64,000 nt of DNA from CAIXSC01 sp046349855 (GCA_046349855.1 JAXMBM010000013.1:1-64000), one strand, 5' to 3'. Shown: positions 38,072 to 47,223, numbered from the stretch's first letter. Notes: generated by a model not told the origin, from the sequence alone. A program made the numbers and translations.

Positions 38072-38338
38072 CCGGCGGTCCAGCGAACAGGGGTGACGAC
38101 GGGACGGGGTGACGACGGGACGGGTGGGCGCCGCGTGCGACTTTCCCAGTGTGCGCTGGTTCGGCGAGGGGGACAAGCTGAGGCCTGCGGGGAAAGGGCT
38201 CGGAAGGTTCGACGGCGGCCGCGGAATCCGCCGCCCTCTGCCCGGTGCCGCGTGGCGAGCCTACAGTGGACGTCGTGGGGGTCGTGCCGGATGGCGGAGT
38301 GAACTGCCGGTGGTGGCATTTCTTGCGGAGGACCGTCG
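38072..38338. promoter_or_regulatory. Shared upstream region of divergent cytochrome and FG-GAP genes
   Basis: 267 bases separate the two signal-peptide starts, so both promoters must lie here. An 11-base direct repeat (GACGGGACGGG) appears near 38098-38122. No confident -35/-10 pair was seen. Confidence 0.35.
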
Positions 38339-40138
38339 ATGAGTAGCGGGCTGAGAAGCGGCGTCGTGGTGATCTGGGGAGTCGTGTTGGGAGGGATGGT
38401 CGCGGGAGGGGCAAGCCGCCGGGCCGAGGCGGAGGAGTACCTGCGGCATACGTTTCAGCGGCAGCAGCTGACCGGCGTCTATTTTTCGGAAGGGGCCAAC
38501 GCGGGGGACATCAACCGCGACGGCGTGCCGGATGTGGTGTACGGTCCCTACTGGTTCGCGGGTCCCGAATACCGGCAGAAGCAGGAGATTTACCCGCCGG
38601 TGCCGCAGGACACGAATCGCTATGCCGACCATTTTTTCCACTGGGTGTACGACTTCAATCGCGATGGCTGGGCCGATGTGCTGGTGGCGGGCTTCCCGGG
38701 CACGCCGGCATTCGTCTACGAGAATCCGCGGGAGGCCTTGGGAAAAGGGCACTGGCCGAAGCATCAGGTGCTGGACGCGGTGGCGAACGAGTCACCTCAG
38801 CTGGTGAATCTGCTGGGCGACGAGCGGCCGGAACTGGTCTGCACGCGCGACGGCTTCTTCGGCTTTGCGACAATCAGTGAGTCGGCACCGTGGGGGCCGT
38901 GGCAGTTTCGGCCGATCTCCGAGCAGGTGGCGGATCGGCGGTTCGGCCATGGGCTGGGGATCGGCGACGTCAATGGTGACGGGCGGATGGACATCCTGCA
39001 TGCTCAGGGGTGGTTTGAGCAGCCGGCCGAGCAGGCGGAGACGTCGCGCTGGCCCAGTCATCAGGTCTCGTTCAGCACGGCGTACGGCGGAGCGGAGATG
39101 CATGCCTACGACGTCGATGGCGACGGCGACAACGACATCATCACGAGCCACGCGGCTCACGAATTCGGCCTGGGCTGGTACGAGCAGGTGCGGGAGGGGG
39201 ATGCGATCCAGTTCCGTCATCACCTGATCATGGGAGCTCATCCGTCCGAGAACAAATACGGGGTGCTGTTCAGCGAGATGCATTCGGTAAATCTGGCCGA
39301 CATCGACGGGGACGGGCTGAAGGACATTGTGACGGGGAAGACGTACTGGTCGCACCACAAGCAGAGTCCGCTGTGGGATGCGGGGGCGGTGGTCTACTGG
39401 TTCCGGCTGGTCCGCGGGCCGGGCGGCGTCGATTGGGTGCCGTATCTGGCCGACAGCGAGGCGGGCATCGGGCGACAACTCACCGTAACCGACCTGAATG
39501 CCGACGGCCGACCCGACATCGTCGTGGGCGGGATGCTGGGAGCGCACGTGCTGCGGCACCAGACGCAGGCCATCAGTCGGCAGGAGTGGGAAGCGGCTCA
39601 GCCTCGGCCGTACCAGGGGCCGAAACTCCCCTCGGTCCGGGATGCTCGGGCGCTGCGTGGTCCGCAACCGATGATCGATCCCGAGACGGGGCGCGTGCCG
39701 GGGGCGCTGGAGGCCGAGTCGCTGGCGTTTCGCGTGTCGGCCGGTGCGGCTCGACCGCAGGACATGACGCCGTTTCGTCAGGGGCGCTGGAGTGGCGGGA
39801 GTCAGCTGTGGTGGAGCGGAGGCCGGCCGGGCGATACGCTCACGCTGGAACTGCCGGCGTTCACCGGTACGGTCGATCTGGAGGTGATGCTGACGTGTGC
39901 TCGGGACTATGCGATCGTGCAGTTATCGCTGGACGATCAGCCGCTGGGACCGCCGATTGACCTGTACCATCCCGACGTGATCACGTCGGGTGTGTTGAGT
40001 TTCCCGGGGGTGAAGGTCCAGGGGGACAAGCACGTGCTGCGCGTTCAGCTGGCCGGTGCCAACCGCCAGGCGGTCCCGGCGTTCATGAGCGCCATCGACT
40101 ATCTCCGGCTGAAACCGGCCGACGGCGGAGAGGAGTGA
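38339..40138 (+). CDS. Secreted FG-GAP/VCBS repeat protein
   Basis: 599 residues, with GGAGG upstream of the ATG and a signal peptide ending near RRAEAEEY. At least six calcium-binding loops of the FG-GAP type are seen: DINRDGVPDVVYG, DFNRDGWADVLVA, DVNGDGRMDILHA, DVDGDGDNDIITS, DIDGDGLKDIVTG and DLNADGRPDIVVG. Together they should form one beta-propeller over about residues 40-400. The last ~150 residues form a beta-rich domain (YAIVQLSLDDQPLGPPIDLY) like carbohydrate-binding modules. No enzymatic motif. It is divergent from the dehydrogenase; the two may act on the same polymer, which is inference only. Confidence 0.87.
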   Translation: MSSGLRSGVVVIWGVVLGGMVAGGASRRAEAEEYLRHTFQRQQLTGVYFSEGANAGDINRDGVPDVVYGPYWFAGPEYRQKQEIYPPVPQDTNRYADHFFHWVYDFNRDGWADVLVAGFPGTPAFVYENPREALGKGHWPKHQVLDAVANESPQLVNLLGDERPELVCTRDGFFGFATISESAPWGPWQFRPISEQVADRRFGHGLGIGDVNGDGRMDILHAQGWFEQPAEQAETSRWPSHQVSFSTAYGGAEMHAYDVDGDGDNDIITSHAAHEFGLGWYEQVREGDAIQFRHHLIMGAHPSENKYGVLFSEMHSVNLADIDGDGLKDIVTGKTYWSHHKQSPLWDAGAVVYWFRLVRGPGGVDWVPYLADSEAGIGRQLTVTDLNADGRPDIVVGGMLGAHVLRHQTQAISRQEWEAAQPRPYQGPKLPSVRDARALRGPQPMIDPETGRVPGALEAESLAFRVSAGAARPQDMTPFRQGRWSGGSQLWWSGGRPGDTLTLELPAFTGTVDLEVMLTCARDYAIVQLSLDDQPLGPPIDLYHPDVITSGVLSFPGVKVQGDKHVLRVQLAGANRQAVPAFMSAIDYLRLKPADGGEE

Positions 40139-40154
40139 GGCTGGAGGCCAGGGA

Positions 40155-41219
40155 TCAGGTGCGGTGGGCACAGGCCTGGCAATACAGGTCGACGCTGTCG
40201 TCGGCAAAGGTGGCCGAGTAGGTGGCGGCGTGGCACTGGATACAGGAGAGCGGTTCGAGCCGTTTGAGGACCGAATTCCAGTAGATCTCATAGCGGCGGA
40301 TGGCGCGTTTCCGCTGGATCACGACGGGAATGCGGAGGACCGGAATCCGCACGCGGGCGAGCGTGAGGGGCCGCAGCTGCGCGACGAACGCATAGCGTTC
40401 GGTCAGTTCGGCCAGCTTGCGCCGCAGTTCCAGGTCGACGGCCCGCTTCCTGGCCGCCATGCCGTCGGCATCGAGCGGCGTGCTGGTGCGGCGGCGGGAG
40501 GAGCCGTTGGCTTCCCGAGCGAGCGCTCGATAGTAGTCCCGCAGTCGTTGGCGATCGCGCTCGAGTCGCTGTTCGATCCGTCGCACGAACGGGGTGGACT
40601 GGCGGATGATCGCCCGCCGGGCTGCGGCAGCGGCGACAGGAAATGTCGTTGGGAGTGGCGGGCCGCAGTCCGAAGCGGCGGCAGCCGGAGCGGCACCGGT
40701 GAGATCGGGTTCGCGCAGGACGTTCGGCCAGTCGACCACGGCCGAGGTTTCCGCGTTCACCACGCAGCGGATCACCGCTTCCCACGTATCCTCCGATCGC
40801 AGTTGGCACCACAGGGCCCAGGCGTGATACTCGGCCGTGGCCGGGGTCGCCCCTTCGTACCGGGCGCGCACATTTTGCCAGGCGAAGGACTGGTGGAGCT
40901 TTTCGGTCAGATCGCGCGTGGTGAGGTAGCGTTCGGCAATGCAGAAATCGCCGGTTCGCGGCACGGCGTGAGCGAGCAAGCGGGCCGCTACATCGAGGAA
41001 TTCACCGGTCACCGCGACGGACAAGCTTCCGGGGGCCGCGGCGCAGCCGAGCTGAAACGACTCGCCGGGAAGTTGGGTCGCGGTGGCCAAGGCCGGTGGT
41101 ACGAGCACGGACCCGTGGGGCGCGTTGGCGGGCCAGTCGGCCAGGCCACCACTCAGTTCGAACAGTTCCACGGAGAAGGAACGCAGTTCCTCCTGCAGAT
41201 CGGCGGCGGCAGAGCTCAT
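40155..41219 (-). CDS. Uncharacterised protein with C-terminal zinc ribbon
   Basis: 354 residues. No known family recognised. The N-terminal half is mixed alpha/beta. The middle contains a long charged helix likely to form a coiled coil (RRIEQRLERDRQRLRDYYRA, VDLELRRKLAELTERYAF). The C-terminus has CIQCHAATYSATFADDSVDL then YCQACAHRT, a four-cysteine zinc ribbon. Its start overlaps the helicase stop by four bases (ATGA), so the two are translationally coupled and probably work together. A nucleic-acid or protein contact role for the helicase is the natural inference. Confidence 0.75.
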   Translation of the reverse strand: MSSAAADLQEELRSFSVELFELSGGLADWPANAPHGSVLVPPALATATQLPGESFQLGCAAAPGSLSVAVTGEFLDVAARLLAHAVPRTGDFCIAERYLTTRDLTEKLHQSFAWQNVRARYEGATPATAEYHAWALWCQLRSEDTWEAVIRCVVNAETSAVVDWPNVLREPDLTGAAPAAAASDCGPPLPTTFPVAAAAARRAIIRQSTPFVRRIEQRLERDRQRLRDYYRALAREANGSSRRRTSTPLDADGMAARKRAVDLELRRKLAELTERYAFVAQLRPLTLARVRIPVLRIPVVIQRKRAIRRYEIYWNSVLKRLEPLSCIQCHAATYSATFADDSVDLYCQACAHRT

Positions 41220-43111
41220 TGGAAATCATCTCCAAACAGCGCGTCGTCGAACTCCTTAGTGCGCACATATTCCTCTTGTGCGTCGAGCAGGGTCTCCCCC
41301 AGCGACTCGAACGATCGATCGAGTTCGTCGTCGTTGCGCGACCGCAGCCACAGGTCGAGCACGAGGGATTCGAACTGTTCGCCGTCCTCCAGGTTTCCCA
41401 GGATGGAACTGACCTCTCCCACCACGAGTTCGAACATGCGGATCTTCTCATTGAGCACGTGGAGGATGCGGGCTTCGAGCGAACCGGCCGTGCAGAGGTT
41501 GAAGACGAAAACGTCGCGGGTCTGACCGTAACGGTGCAGCCGGCCCACACGTTGTTCGATCTGCATGGGATTCCAGGGGAGATCGAAATTCACCAGCGTA
41601 TCGGCGAACTGCAGGTTGCGACCTTCTCCCCCGGATTCGGTGCAGAGCATCACCGGCACTTGATCGCGGAAGGCGGCGACAGCGGCGTCCTTTTCCTGGG
41701 CGGTCTGGTCGCCGGAGAAAACAGAGAACATCACGCCGGCGTGACGCAGGAGCTGTTCCAGCCGAGCCAGCGTGCGGCGGAAATTGACAAACACCAGCAG
41801 CTTGTGCCCTTGCGATTCGCGGACCAGTTCGAGCAACCGCTGCTCCTTGGCCGTCCGTTCGATCGAGTTGGCCAGGAGCGCGAGCTCATGCGCCTCGGGA
41901 TCGCGTTCGGCGAGCCGTTCGAGCGCTGCGGCCAGCGTGGACGGATGACTCCCCTGAGCGGCCAGCAGGGCACTCAGCTGCAGGCGGGAGATGCCATCAT
42001 GAGACGTGGAATCGGTGACCGCCGCGGCGTCCGGAGGTGGGAAACCGCTGGGCTCGTCCCCGGTCCCCGCGGCCGTGGTGTCCTGGATCGTGGGCGCCAG
42101 TTTCCGGCCACGTTGCCGCAGAAACTCCGCCATGCGGCGGGCGAGTTCCTGTTCGAGGCCGGTCGGTTCCGCCATGACCGTCTGCGCATACCTGGGCGGC
42201 AGATTCAGCTGCACCAGGCTCCGCGTATTCCGAATCATCACCTCGCTCAACAACGCCCGCAACCGTTCTCGATTGCGCGGATCGCGCGGGTTGCCCCGCT
42301 GCACGAAGCGTTTCTTGAAATCGGCCTCGGTCTGCAGGTGCCCGGGGACGAGCAAAGTCAGCAGGTTGTACAGTTCGAGCAGGTCGTTTTGTACGGGGGT
42401 AGCGGAGAGCAGGAACATGAAGCGGCGCTGCAGCGAGTTCACGAGTTGCCAGTTCTGGGTGCGGCGGTTCTTGCAGTGGTGGGCTTCGTCCACAATGACC
42501 AGATCCCAGGACTGTTGCGTCACCACGTCCGCCCGCTTGGCGGACTTGGCGAACGACAACGATGACAGGACGCGATCGTGCTGGCTCCAGAACTCGCCGC
42601 GGTCCCCGGCGTCGCCTTTGGGGGGAACGGCAAAATCGAGTTGGAACTTGGTGCTCAACTCCTCCTGCCACTGCGAGACCAAGGGAGCGGGGACGAGGAT
42701 GAGGACGCGGCGCGCCATGCCGCGCAGCAGGTACTCGCGCAGGAGCAGGCAAGCTTCGATCGTCTTGCCGAGTCCCACCTCATCGGCCAGCAGTACGCGA
42801 CCGCGGAAATGCCGCAACACGCGCCGCACGGTCTCGATTTGATGCGGCAGTTGCTCGACGCCGGTCAGCCCGTCCAGGCAAAGCAACTCGTCGAACCCGC
42901 GCAGCAGCTGGAAGCGCGCGAGCTCTTCGTGCAGCCACAGCGCACGAGGATTCGCCGTGACTTGGCCCGGCGAAAAAGTCTCGACCTGAAACGTGACCGA
43001 GAGTCCGGCAGGAGTTTGCCAGACATCCGCCGCCGGTCCTGACGCGGCGCTGGCCATCGTCGTGGTGTCGCGATGCGCTGCCTCGTGCAATTCGCTGCCG
43101 GCCACACCCAT
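41216..43111 (-). CDS. SNF2-family helicase/translocase
   Basis: 631 residues from the ATG at 43111, chosen for the AGGAAGG site just upstream; an in-frame TTG at 43174 would lengthen it. Motifs in order: I (LLADEVGLGKTIEACLLLRE), Ia (RVLILVPAPLVSQWQEEL), II (LVIVDEAHHCKN), III (LLSATPVQNDLLELYNLL), IV (KLLVFVNFRRTLARLEQLL), V (GGEGRNLQFADTLVNFDLPW) and VI (QIEQRVGRLHRYGQTRDVFV). The layout resembles RapA-like bacterial SNF2 proteins, which move on DNA, but no RapA Tudor-like domain was noticed. Forms a tight two-gene unit with the zinc-ribbon protein. No phage-defence partner genes (methyltransferase, PLD nuclease) are adjacent. Confidence 0.92.
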   Translation of the reverse strand: MGVAGSELHEAAHRDTTTMASAASGPAADVWQTPAGLSVTFQVETFSPGQVTANPRALWLHEELARFQLLRGFDELLCLDGLTGVEQLPHQIETVRRVLRHFRGRVLLADEVGLGKTIEACLLLREYLLRGMARRVLILVPAPLVSQWQEELSTKFQLDFAVPPKGDAGDRGEFWSQHDRVLSSLSFAKSAKRADVVTQQSWDLVIVDEAHHCKNRRTQNWQLVNSLQRRFMFLLSATPVQNDLLELYNLLTLLVPGHLQTEADFKKRFVQRGNPRDPRNRERLRALLSEVMIRNTRSLVQLNLPPRYAQTVMAEPTGLEQELARRMAEFLRQRGRKLAPTIQDTTAAGTGDEPSGFPPPDAAAVTDSTSHDGISRLQLSALLAAQGSHPSTLAAALERLAERDPEAHELALLANSIERTAKEQRLLELVRESQGHKLLVFVNFRRTLARLEQLLRHAGVMFSVFSGDQTAQEKDAAVAAFRDQVPVMLCTESGGEGRNLQFADTLVNFDLPWNPMQIEQRVGRLHRYGQTRDVFVFNLCTAGSLEARILHVLNEKIRMFELVVGEVSSILGNLEDGEQFESLVLDLWLRSRNDDELDRSFESLGETLLDAQEEYVRTKEFDDALFGDDFQ

Positions 43112-43338
43112 GGCATCCCTTCCTGCCGAGTCGAACGGTCCTGCCGAGTCGAGCGGTCTCCTGTGGAATTCCAATCGTACCCCGGGGCACTTGCGAACGT
43201 CCAGACGACGATTCCAACATCGGCGGCATGGCGGAGCTCAGGGGCGGCACACTTCTTGGGGAGAAGGGGATCATGACGGGATGACGCAACGGCTCGTCCC
43301 GCCAGCTTTGATCCGCCGGTCTCCAGCCTCTTGCCTCT

Positions 43339-43472
43339 TGCGAGAAGATTCCTAAGCCCTGAAAGGGCGAAATAGAGGCGTGCTAGCGGCATTTGTTGCG
43401 CCCCTTCGGGGCTTCCGAATATTCATTCGTCCTCCTACTGGGCTGGCTTGTCGTGCCCCTTCGGGGCGGAAG
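43339..43472. repeat. Element C, copy 1
   Basis: Contains GCCCTGAAAGGGC and two GCCCCTTCGGGGC hairpins with the shared spacer AATAGAGGCGTG. It matches 53325-53475 almost throughout, lacking about 14 bases present in that copy. Lies between the helicase start and mqnE. Confidence 0.8.
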
Positions 43473-43548
43473 ATGAAGCGGATCGTAACATTCTACAGGG
43501 TAAACGTTTGCATCAGATTTCCATCGCCCAGCGGCGCTGTCCAGCTAG

Positions 43549-43595
43549 CCTCATGCCTCCAGCCTCATGCCTCATGCCTCATGCCTCATGCCGCG
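43549..43595. repeat. CCTCATG tandem repeat
   Basis: Five CCTCATG heptamers, four of them consecutive, sit at the 3' edge of mqnE. Short, low-copy and probably variable in length. Confidence 0.7.
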
Positions 43596-44692
43596 CCGGT
43601 GGGTTCACGGTGGACTCGGCGGTAGAGCGTGTCGCGTTCGACCGGTTCGCGGCCGGCGTCCGAGATCAGGCGGCGGATCTGTTCGACGGACAGGGCTTGC
43701 GGGGTCGTGGCGCCGGCGTCGTGGTAGATCAGTTCGTGGCGCACGGTGCCGTCGAGGTCATCGGCGCCGTAGGCCAGGGCGGCTTGGGCGGTGCCGAGGC
43801 CGAGCATGATCCAGTAGGCCTTGAGATGCGGGATGTTGTCCAGCATCAGGCGACTGACCGCCATCGTCCGCAGGTCCATCAGAGCGGACGGTTTGCGGAG
43901 GTGAGCGAGGCCGGTGTTTTCCGGATGGAAGGCCAGCGGGATGAAGACCTGGAAGCCGCCTGTTTCGTCCTGGAGTTCGCGGAGTCGCACCAGGTGGTCG
44001 ATGCGGTGGAAGTCTCGTTCGATGTGGCCGTAGAGCATCGTGCAGTTGGTCCGGATGCCCATTTGGTGAGCCACGCGATGGACTTCGATCCACTTGCTGG
44101 CGTCGGCCTTGTGTTCGCAGATCTGGCTGCGGACCTCGGGATGAAAGATCTCGGCCCCGCCTCCCGGCATGCTTCCCAGGCCGGCCTCGACCATGTCCTC
44201 CAGGATCGCTCGGACCGGCTTGCGCGCCAGGAATTCGAACCAGTTGATCTCGACGGCGGTCCAGGCTTTGAGGTGCAGCGAGGGATAGGTATCGTGCAGC
44301 AGGCGGATCACGTGCACGTACCATTCGTACTTCATCTGGTGGTGCAGTCCACCGACGATGTGCATCTCGGTGCAGCCGTTGTCGACCGCTTCCTGTCCGC
44401 GTGCCAGAATCTGTTCGTCACTCATCGCGTACCCTTTGGGATCGCGGAGATCGGAACGGAACGCGCAGAACGTGCAGCGGTAGACGCAGATGTTCGTGGC
44501 GTTGAGATGCGTATTGATGTTGTAGTAGCCGATCTGGCCGTTGAGTCGTTCGCGGACCAGGTTGGCCAGGGCGCCGACTTCGTGGAGCGGCGTATCGGGA
44601 CGGTAGAGGAACAGGCCGTCGTCGAACGACAGCCGCTCGCCAGCCAGCACTTTGGCGCGGATGGTGTCGAGTGACGGGGAGCGGGAGGACAT
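43586..44692 (-). CDS. mqnE: Aminofutalosine synthase (radical SAM)
   Basis: 368 residues from the ATG at 44692. Joins the enolpyruvyl side chain of MqnA's product to SAM's adenosyl part, making aminofutalosine in the futalosine route to menaquinone. The radical-SAM cluster cysteines are Cys69, Cys73 and Cys76 (NICVYRCTFCAF). Other family phrases are HLNATN just before them, EMHIVGGLHHQMKYEWYV, AGLGSMPGGGAEIFHPEVR and the C-terminal GADDLDGTVRHELIYHDAG. Last gene of the minus-strand unit ubiE-ubiX-ubiA-mqnE. MqnA, MqnB, MqnC and MqnD are not in the window. Confidence 0.93.
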   Translation of the reverse strand: MSSRSPSLDTIRAKVLAGERLSFDDGLFLYRPDTPLHEVGALANLVRERLNGQIGYYNINTHLNATNICVYRCTFCAFRSDLRDPKGYAMSDEQILARGQEAVDNGCTEMHIVGGLHHQMKYEWYVHVIRLLHDTYPSLHLKAWTAVEINWFEFLARKPVRAILEDMVEAGLGSMPGGGAEIFHPEVRSQICEHKADASKWIEVHRVAHQMGIRTNCTMLYGHIERDFHRIDHLVRLRELQDETGGFQVFIPLAFHPENTGLAHLRKPSALMDLRTMAVSRLMLDNIPHLKAYWIMLGLGTAQAALAYGADDLDGTVRHELIYHDAGATTPQALSVEQIRRLISDAGREPVERDTLYRRVHREPTGAA

Positions 44693-44745
44693 GGGGGACC
44701 CTTTCTCTCGGAAGGACGGCGGCCAGGGAGGCGGCCGCTGCCGGT

Positions 44746-45657
44746 TCACCACAGCAGATCGACGGTGCCGGCGACGAACAGTCCTATGCTAACGATGGCG
44801 TTGACGTGGAAAAAGGCGATGTTGACGCGGGTCAGATCGTCCGGCCGCACCAGCCGATGCTCGTAGGCCAGCAGTCCGGCCACGGCCAGCAGTGCGAGCC
44901 CGTAGATCCAGCCGAAAGCGATCTGCGGGCAAGCCAGGGGCAGGGCCGCCAGCAGGGCCAGCATCAGGGCGTGGCAGACCGCCGCCAACCGGAGCGCTCG
45001 CGGCACTCCCAGCCGAGCCGGCACACTGCGGAGCCGAGCGGCGACGTCGTACGAGTAATCCTGGCAGGCGTAAATGATGTCGAAACCGGCAACCCACGCC
45101 AGCACGGCGCCGCCCAGCAGCACGGCGGGGAGCAGGTCGCTGGGCTGTTCCAGCAACACGGCGCCGCGCAGCGCGATCCAGGCCGACACGGGGGCCAGCA
45201 GCAGAGCGGTGCCGAGCCAGAAGTGGGCCAGCGAGGTGAAACGCTTGGCATAACTGTAACCGCAGAGGAAGGCCAGCACGGGAAGGCTTAACGCCACCGG
45301 CAGCGGATTGGGCCAGAAGAGCAGCGTGCCGGCCACGAAGATCAGGCCGCTCAGCACCGTAAACCAGACCACGGTGGTGACACGGAGCAGGCCGGCGGGC
45401 AGATGCCGCGACTGGGTCCGCGGGTTGGCGGCGTCGAGGTGGCGGTCGACCAGCCGATTGAAGGCCATCGCGGCGCTCCGCGCACCCACCAGGCAGATCA
45501 GCAGGCCCAGCAAGTGCCGCGGCTCGAACGCGATGGTGCTGCCGTTCGGAGTCGGTGCGGTCCAGGCCATCACGGCGGCCAGCAAGGCGAACGGGAGGGC
45601 GAACAGCGTGTGACTGAACCGTACCAGTTCGAGCAGGCGGCGGAGGGAAGTCAGCAT
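44746..45657 (-). CDS. ubiA: UbiA-family prenyltransferase (MqnP-like)
   Basis: 303 residues, polytopic. Attaches the polyprenyl chain to the aromatic precursor of menaquinone at the membrane. Both UbiA aspartate motifs are present: NRLVDRHLDAANPRTQSRHL (first) and DIIYACQDYSYDVAARLRSV (second). The ATG at 45657 has GAGGTG just upstream. Sits between ubiX and mqnE, so in this pathway it most likely acts as MqnP; the exact substrate is inferred from context. Confidence 0.9.
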   Translation of the reverse strand: MLTSLRRLLELVRFSHTLFALPFALLAAVMAWTAPTPNGSTIAFEPRHLLGLLICLVGARSAAMAFNRLVDRHLDAANPRTQSRHLPAGLLRVTTVVWFTVLSGLIFVAGTLLFWPNPLPVALSLPVLAFLCGYSYAKRFTSLAHFWLGTALLLAPVSAWIALRGAVLLEQPSDLLPAVLLGGAVLAWVAGFDIIYACQDYSYDVAARLRSVPARLGVPRALRLAAVCHALMLALLAALPLACPQIAFGWIYGLALLAVAGLLAYEHRLVRPDDLTRVNIAFFHVNAIVSIGLFVAGTVDLLW

Positions 45658-46428
45658 GCAGCACCTCGGCGGGCCGCTGCTCCTGCCACCGATTCGGCAG
45701 CTGCCGAATCGGCAGCGGTCGAATTGGAGCTGACGATGGAAAAGCTGACGATGGAGCAGCTGATGATGGAGAAGCCGACGAAGCGTCTGGTGGAGAAACC
45801 CAGCGGCGCATGAGTCGGTGTTCGACGCCGAGCTGATCGAGGATGCGGGCGACGATGAAGTCGATCAGGTCGTTCAGCGAGGTGACGCCGTGGTACCAGC
45901 CGGGCATGGCGGGAGCACGACGGCTCCGGCCTCGGCGGCCCGCCGAGGTTATCGAGTTGCGGGAGGGAGAGGGGCGTTTCGCGGGGGACGAGGATGAGTC
46001 GGCGGTGTTCCTTGAGGTGAACTTCGGCGGCGCGGCTGGACCAGGCTGCCGCTGGCGGCGTGCACCACGCCACTCAACGTTCCCCCGAGCAGGGGCAGAT
46101 GACCATACCGCCGGTGAGGAACGAGCCGCTGGCGATGGGGCCAGGAAATTCTGGTGGTGGTGGTAGTGGGACCGTGCCGGGGGGAGTCGGGGGGTGTTGG
46201 GGGAGCGAATGGGGGCCGCCGTCGTGGGGTGGGGCGTGAGGCGAAGGGAGGCGAGTTGGAACTGGTCGACATCGAGGTCGAGTCCCAGTTCCTCGCGGAA
46301 GACGAGCCGGGCGGAGGGGGCTGAGGATCAGTGGACATCGCGCTCCAGCTCGACCAGGACTTCGATGAGCGTTGGGCGTAGACCGCGCCGCTCGCCCCGG
46401 TAATGGCGACGACCAGGGGGCGATTCAT
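45651..46428 (-). pseudogene. ubiX: Flavin prenyltransferase UbiX, frameshifted
   Basis: Starts at ATG 46428, overlapping the ubiE stop (ATGA), and reads MNRPLVVAITGASGAVYAQR, the UbiX flavin-binding start. After one- or two-base shifts it continues IEVLVELERDVH, SARLVFREELGLDLDVDQF, APIASGSFLTGGMVICPCSG, GTLSGVVHAASGSLVQ, VHLKEHRRLILVPRETPLS, AEAGAVVLPAMPGWYHGVTS and LIDFIVARILDQLGVEHRLM. These are all UbiX hallmarks (PRETPLS, LPAMPGWYH) in the right order. At least five indels, mostly in C or G runs, are needed. UbiX makes prenyl-FMN for the UbiD-type decarboxylase of menaquinone synthesis, so true loss would be surprising. Possible end at 45651, just overlapping ubiA. Confidence 0.8.
45689..45712. 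repeat. 24-base perfect palindrome
   Basis: CCGATTCGGCAG joined to its own reverse complement CTGCCGAATCGG with no loop. It lies 32 bases before the ubiA start, inside the presumed ubiX tail. It could be a protein-binding site or a hairpin. Confidence 0.75.
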
Positions 46429-47135
46429 TTGACCCCCACGTACAGCGTGGCCACGCCGCCGGTGAGGCCGTAATAGCGGACGCGCTGGAGACCGGCGGCG
46501 AGCATGCGATCGGCGAGCTGCTGGCCGGCGGGGAATTCGCCCACGCTTTCCGGCAGGTAGTGGTAGGCGCTGGACGAGTTGCGGGCGAGCCACTGGCCGA
46601 TACGGGGAAGGATGTGGCGGAAATACCACCCGTAGAGGGCTTTGAACGGCTGCCATCGCGGCATCGAGAACTCGAGGATCGCCACGCGTCCTCCGGGCTG
46701 GCAGACGCGCGACATCTCGCGCAGGCCTTGGTCGGTGTCGGAGACGTTGCGCAGGCCGAAGGCGACGCTGACGATCTGAAAGTGATTGTCGGGGAACGGC
46801 AGCTGCTGCGTGTCGGCCTGGATGAACGACAGGTCCTGGAGGATGCCGGCGGCCTGCTTTTTTTGTTCGGCCAGGGCCAGCATTTCGGGGCAGAAATCCG
46901 AGCCAACGACCGGGGCGTGTCCAGCTCCGGCCCGATAAAACGCCAGCGCCAGGTCGCCGGTACCGGTGCACACGTCGAGGATGGGGGCGGAGCCCGCGGG
47001 GCGGACGATGCGGGTGGTGCGCCACCGCCAGTAGCGATCGATGTGGAAGGACAGCAAGTGGTTCAGGCGGTCGTACTGCGGAGCAATTTCTCCGAACATC
47101 CGCTGCACTCGACTGTCTGACTTATCGACGGCCAT
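46425..47135 (-). CDS. ubiE: Demethylmenaquinone methyltransferase
   Basis: 236 residues. Carries out the last C-methylation of menaquinone with SAM. Signatures: MFGEIAPQYDRLNHLLSFHI and DRYWRW (UbiE motif 1), ILDVCTGTGDLALAF (SAM loop), GSDFCPEMLALAEQKK, NHFQIVSVAFGLRNVSDTDQ and RVAILEFSMPRWQPFKALY, and the ending YYGLTGGVATLYVGVK. First gene of the menaquinone unit; divergent from the MFS gene with about 90 bases between them. Confidence 0.95.
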   Translation of the reverse strand: MAVDKSDSRVQRMFGEIAPQYDRLNHLLSFHIDRYWRWRTTRIVRPAGSAPILDVCTGTGDLALAFYRAGAGHAPVVGSDFCPEMLALAEQKKQAAGILQDLSFIQADTQQLPFPDNHFQIVSVAFGLRNVSDTDQGLREMSRVCQPGGRVAILEFSMPRWQPFKALYGWYFRHILPRIGQWLARNSSSAYHYLPESVGEFPAGQQLADRMLAAGLQRVRYYGLTGGVATLYVGVK

Positions 47136-47223
47136 ACGAATATTGACCTGGAAGGAACTCCGGGGGAATGCTACTGCTGTTGACCGTCGTGAGTAGAATA
47201 ACTTAACCGCTGGTTCGTGGAGA

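Noticed and set aside
40155..43111. Phage-defence system of the DISARM type because of the SNF2 helicase
   Set aside because: No DNA methyltransferase, PLD nuclease or DUF1998 gene lies beside it, and the helicase is shorter than DrmD as I recall it.
47136..47223. TTGACC-based promoter for the MFS gene
   Set aside because: No -10 at proper spacing.
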